Assembly (NCBI GenBank): GCA_004335635.1
Contig: QAXH01006180.1
Span: forward strand, 4,662 to 50,294
DNA length: 45,633 bases
Origin: Chloromonas sp. AAM2
Taxonomy: Eukaryota > Chlorophyta > Chlorophyceae > Chlamydomonadales > Chlamydomonadaceae
Direction: 5' to 3'
Shown: in pieces, positions 42,866 to 45,633 of the stretch
Layout: each line of letters begins with the position of its first letter
Numbering within the stretch: position 1 is the first letter of the stretch
Position numbers and translations under genes: made by a program
Notes under the pieces: generated by a model
The model's database searches: none
Told to the model about the DNA's origin: nothing
Seen by the model: the letters and a program-made list of their open reading frames with translations, nothing else

Positions 42866-45633
42866 ATGCAACTATTGCATCACAGCCGAACTGGGGCTTC
42901 TAAACAAAGGCGGGACACCCAAGGTTCTGCCGATGCACGGCCTGCGCTTGTGCACCATCGATGCACATGGCAAAGTGCTCAGCTCCAAGGCGCACCTTTT
43001 AGCCTTGTAGGCCTTGCGCCCTGCCTTAGAGCCAGAAATGTCGCCGTCACGGCAGCGGCGGCACCAGCAGCACCAGCAGCCTCACAACCAGACCAGCAGG
43101 AGTCTGAGCAAGCGTCAGCCAATGGAACTGCAGCATTTGCATCAATGGGCATAGATGCAGCACTCCTGGTACGCATGGCTGCCAACCACAATGCTTGGGG
43201 TGCACTTCGGCTACCCAACACATTGGTGCTTGAATTTGGGGAGGAGCACACAATGACAACGTGGGAGCAATGCACGTCAAGAGTTCATGCCATACAAATG
43301 TACCACGTCAAGCATGACAACACATGTGCATTCACGCCCATGTCTGTCATGAGTTTGGTGCCTGTGCTCTGCCACCCTTCTCTGACCACAGGCGGGCCTC
43401 ACCCGTCTGGACATCACCTCTCCCTCGCTCATCCAAGCAGCTGCTATACCTGCCATTCTCAAGGGCGGCAATGTGGCAGTGCAGAGCTACACAGGCTCAG
43501 GGAAGGTGGGCAGGACTGCTGCAGCTATGCAGGCTTGCCATGAGTTGGGTCTGACTATGGCTGTCCCAATGTGGGCGTACCAGGCTGGGCCAAATCATCC
43601 CTAGCTGGCTGTGAAAATTCTGACAAAGGCCGGGGGGCGGGCGCTACACGTCCATCATGCATGCAAAACGCCTTCATGCATGAGCAACCCTTACTCTCTC
43701 TTACTGCTCCTTGTCACAGACTCTTGCCTACCTGCTGCCGGTGCTCAGCCTGGCATTGGGGCGAGCGGAGCGCATCTACCGCATGGGCAATGGCAGGGAG
43801 GTGCCCGTACAGGTGTGTGCGTCCTGTGGTCACACCGATCTCAGTTATTGCTATTTAAGATTGCAGGCGTTCTGCAAACGGCCAAATGAATTGTCACTGC
43901 AAAGAAGCCTGCTCAGCAACTTCAACTGATGTTGGACTCTCACTGTCTGCTTTTTGATCTCATGCATGCCATTCTCATTCCAAGACTGCTGCTCAAACCG
44001 GCCAGTATAAGACCTGGGACACTGCGATTAACTATGATAAACCGAGTAGCAACTTGAATGGTGCAAAGCAGGGGCAAACCGTTGGATCACATGGGGACAT
44101 GTCACATGCTGCATGTGCAGGCCGTTATCGTCGCGCCCAGCCAGGAGCTAGCCATGCAGGTTGTGCGCGTGGCCCAGTCCCTCCTGCCGCCCGAGGGCAG
44201 GACCATGGTGCAGCAGTGCATTGGCGGGGCAAACCCAAAGAACCAGCTGGTGAGCGCTTGAAAAGGCTATTCAAGCAGGCCGGGAGCTAGAAACTGGTGG
44301 TGATTGTTTGCAAATCATGCTACAAAGCTAGATGGTTGGGCACTTATAATGACAACCAGCCTATAAGGTTCAGAAGTGCATGGGCAGGTCCGTGAGGGCT
44401 GGTGAAGTAATCTTGGGAGGGAGCTGGTGGTGACAGTCGGTCTACTAGGTTTAGCAGTGCATGAGCAGACCTGTGCAACCGGCTGGTGAGGTATGAGGCA
44501 GGACGAAGGTGATACGGCATCAGGAGCACATGACTGGGCGCTAGCGGGCGTTGGGCCAAGCACAGAAAGGGCCACAGGCAGCAGGGAATGTGGGCAGGGG
44601 CTGATGGTGATAGGTGTGATGGCTGGGTGCCAGTCCAAATACCTCCGATGCCTGTTCATCTATGTTACCTGAACCACATGTAGCAGCACCTACAGCAGGT
44701 AGTGTATCACTAGCTGGTGTACGATTGAAGCTAGGTGGTGAAGGCATGAGGTTTGGTGTGGCGCTGCCACTGTTGCTGGAAATGCCAATTGTATCGTCAC
44801 ATGTGCGCCGTGTTCCATGCTAGAAGATGGCATCGGCATCAATCACAACAGTGCAACTGACCACAGATATGGTGCTGGCGTTATTACATTATTATAATGC
44901 TGACCACATCGGCATCAATCTCACCAGTGCAACTGACCACAGATACTGGTGCTGGCGTTATCTTGATGTTTGCGAATCTTCCATCTTTTGTTACGTTGCA
45001 GCTGGGCTTGGAAAAGAACAAGCCGCTGCTGGTGGTGGGCACGCCCGGTCGCCTGGCCGAGTTCATGCGCACAGGGGCGCTCAAAGTGCATGGAACGCCA
45101 CTGCTAGTCATGGACGAGGTGGGAGCAGGGAAGGAAATTTCTTTCAAGTTGTTGTTGCGCACATAGTATTGTGCAGTGGGAGGGAGGGCTTACACGCCTG
45201 CTTTGCGGGTGTTGCTTGGTGACCAATAGGTCACCTATTTTCCCTCCCCCATTGCCCCTGCTGAGAAGTCCTCCCCGGACTGAAGGCCATGTAAACAGCA
45301 ACAACAACACCTGTGCTTGCTTTTGGAAGTTGATTGGCATCACGTACGGTACCCTGTGCGCATTGTATTGTGCATGTGCATCGGTTATAGGGAGACGACA
45401 ACAGCATAGATGCCACTGCGTTTCTCTCCCTGTGCCAGACATGCACATCATCGTTCTGATTGCATGCCCGTGCCGTTCAACCGGCTTCTTCTAGTTGGGT
45501 TTGGCCACACCTTCTGTCAACATCGTGACCCGCAGGCGGACCAGCTGCTCTCCCCCCAGTTCGCCGAGGACATGTCCATCCTCACCTCATACGTGGGCAA
45601 GCGCCTAGGACCCCGGCCCCCTCGCCGCGCCCC
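42866..45633 (+). CDS. DEAD-box RNA helicase, 5' part (runs off the window)
   Basis: Exons 42866-43168, 43392-43505, 43720-43812, 44121-44249, 45002-45118 and 45536 to the window end join in phase to 284 residues of an incomplete protein. The N-terminal about 80 residues are Arg/Ala/Gln-rich and resemble a plastid or mitochondrial targeting peptide. Core motifs appear in order: ITSPSLIQAAAIPA (Q motif), SYTGSGKT (motif I), IVAPSQELAMQV (motif Ia, with APSQELA in place of the common PTRELA), CIGG, VVGTPGRLAEF (Ib) and LLVMDEAD (II), the last split by an intron between E and A. The layout resembles plant organelle helicase RH58, but this is a guess. The helicase C-terminal domain lies beyond the window. 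An upstream in-frame ATG at 42743 is possible. Confidence 0.85.
44831..44961 (+). repeat. Tandem duplication, 76-bp period, in a helicase intron
   Basis: CATCGGCATCAATC...GTGCAACTGACCACAGATA...TGGTGCTGGCGTTAT occurs at 44831-44884 and 44907-44961 with few differences. It lies just upstream of the acceptor at 45001. Confidence 0.85.
45241..45295 (-). repeat. Dispersed repeat, copy 2 (related to 8938-8985)
   Basis: The reverse complement reads TTTACATGGCCTTCAGTCCG and continues about 85% identical to the copy in the symporter intron. A perfect 7-bp inverted repeat GGTGACC-AATA-GGTCACC lies directly beside it at 45218-45235. Confidence 0.6.

Noticed and set aside
1..45633. tRNA, rRNA or snRNA genes
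   Set aside because: I looked for conserved tRNA arm sequences and rRNA-like blocks and saw none that I could support by eye; a dedicated covariance search would settle this.

Overview
This window is nuclear DNA of a green alga, most likely a volvocalean chlorophyte. Haematococcus lacustris is my best guess from texture, but I cannot confirm it without a search. The evidence is: many small exons split by 100-900 bp GT-AG introns with (t)gcag acceptors; TGTAA-type polyadenylation signals; CA/GT and TGCATGC-rich introns; dispersed repeats; two assembly gaps (13426-13661 and 33493-33541); and plant/algal-type nuclear genes with organelle targeting sequences. No operons, prokaryotic signals, CRISPR arrays or tRNA/rRNA genes were seen. 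Nearly all long ORFs are shadows or intron read-through. I rebuilt genes exon by exon, checking that splice phases close.

Layout: (1) 136-4261 (+) secreted CBM9-like protein, 10 exons. (2) 4817-5824 (-) IscA/ISCA2-type Fe-S assembly factor. (3) 6159-12181 (+) sodium:solute symporter family transporter, about 12 exons. (4) 12182-16025 repeat-rich spacer with an assembly gap and a transposon-like ORF between two GTTGGGA/CCAAC fold-back arrays. (5) 16026-17711 (+) Mediator subunit Med22. (6) 20027-20671 (-) MPP6-like nuclear exosome cofactor. (7) 20842-21461 (+) Cox7c-like small mitochondrial membrane protein. (8) 22659-26243 (-) atypical SDR (NAD(P)-binding, probably plastid), with GC-AG introns. 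(9) about 26443-28072 (+) single-span membrane/coiled-coil protein of unknown function. (10) 28073-31579 gene-poor repeat region. (11) 31580-37560 (-) TAF6, 12 exons, with a MITE-like element in one intron. (12) 39287-42655 (-) mitochondrial-type ribosomal protein uL2, with an in-frame duplication of an exon end and its 5' splice site. (13) 42866-45633 (+) the 5' part of a DEAD-box RNA helicase that runs off the end.

The genes do not form one pathway. The striking architectural feature is regular alternation: four head-to-head pairs with short shared intergenic regions (ISCA2/symporter, MPP6/Cox7c-like, SDR/coiled-coil, uL2m/helicase) separated by tail-to-tail junctions. Several pairs join organelle-function genes (Fe-S assembly, respiration, organelle translation), so shared promoters are plausible. 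The best leads are the duplicated splice donor in uL2m, the 458-bp inverted-repeat element in TAF6, the MPP6 C-terminus overlapping a dispersed repeat, and the fold-back-flanked transposon-like ORF. I did not find evidence for a wholly new multi-gene system.
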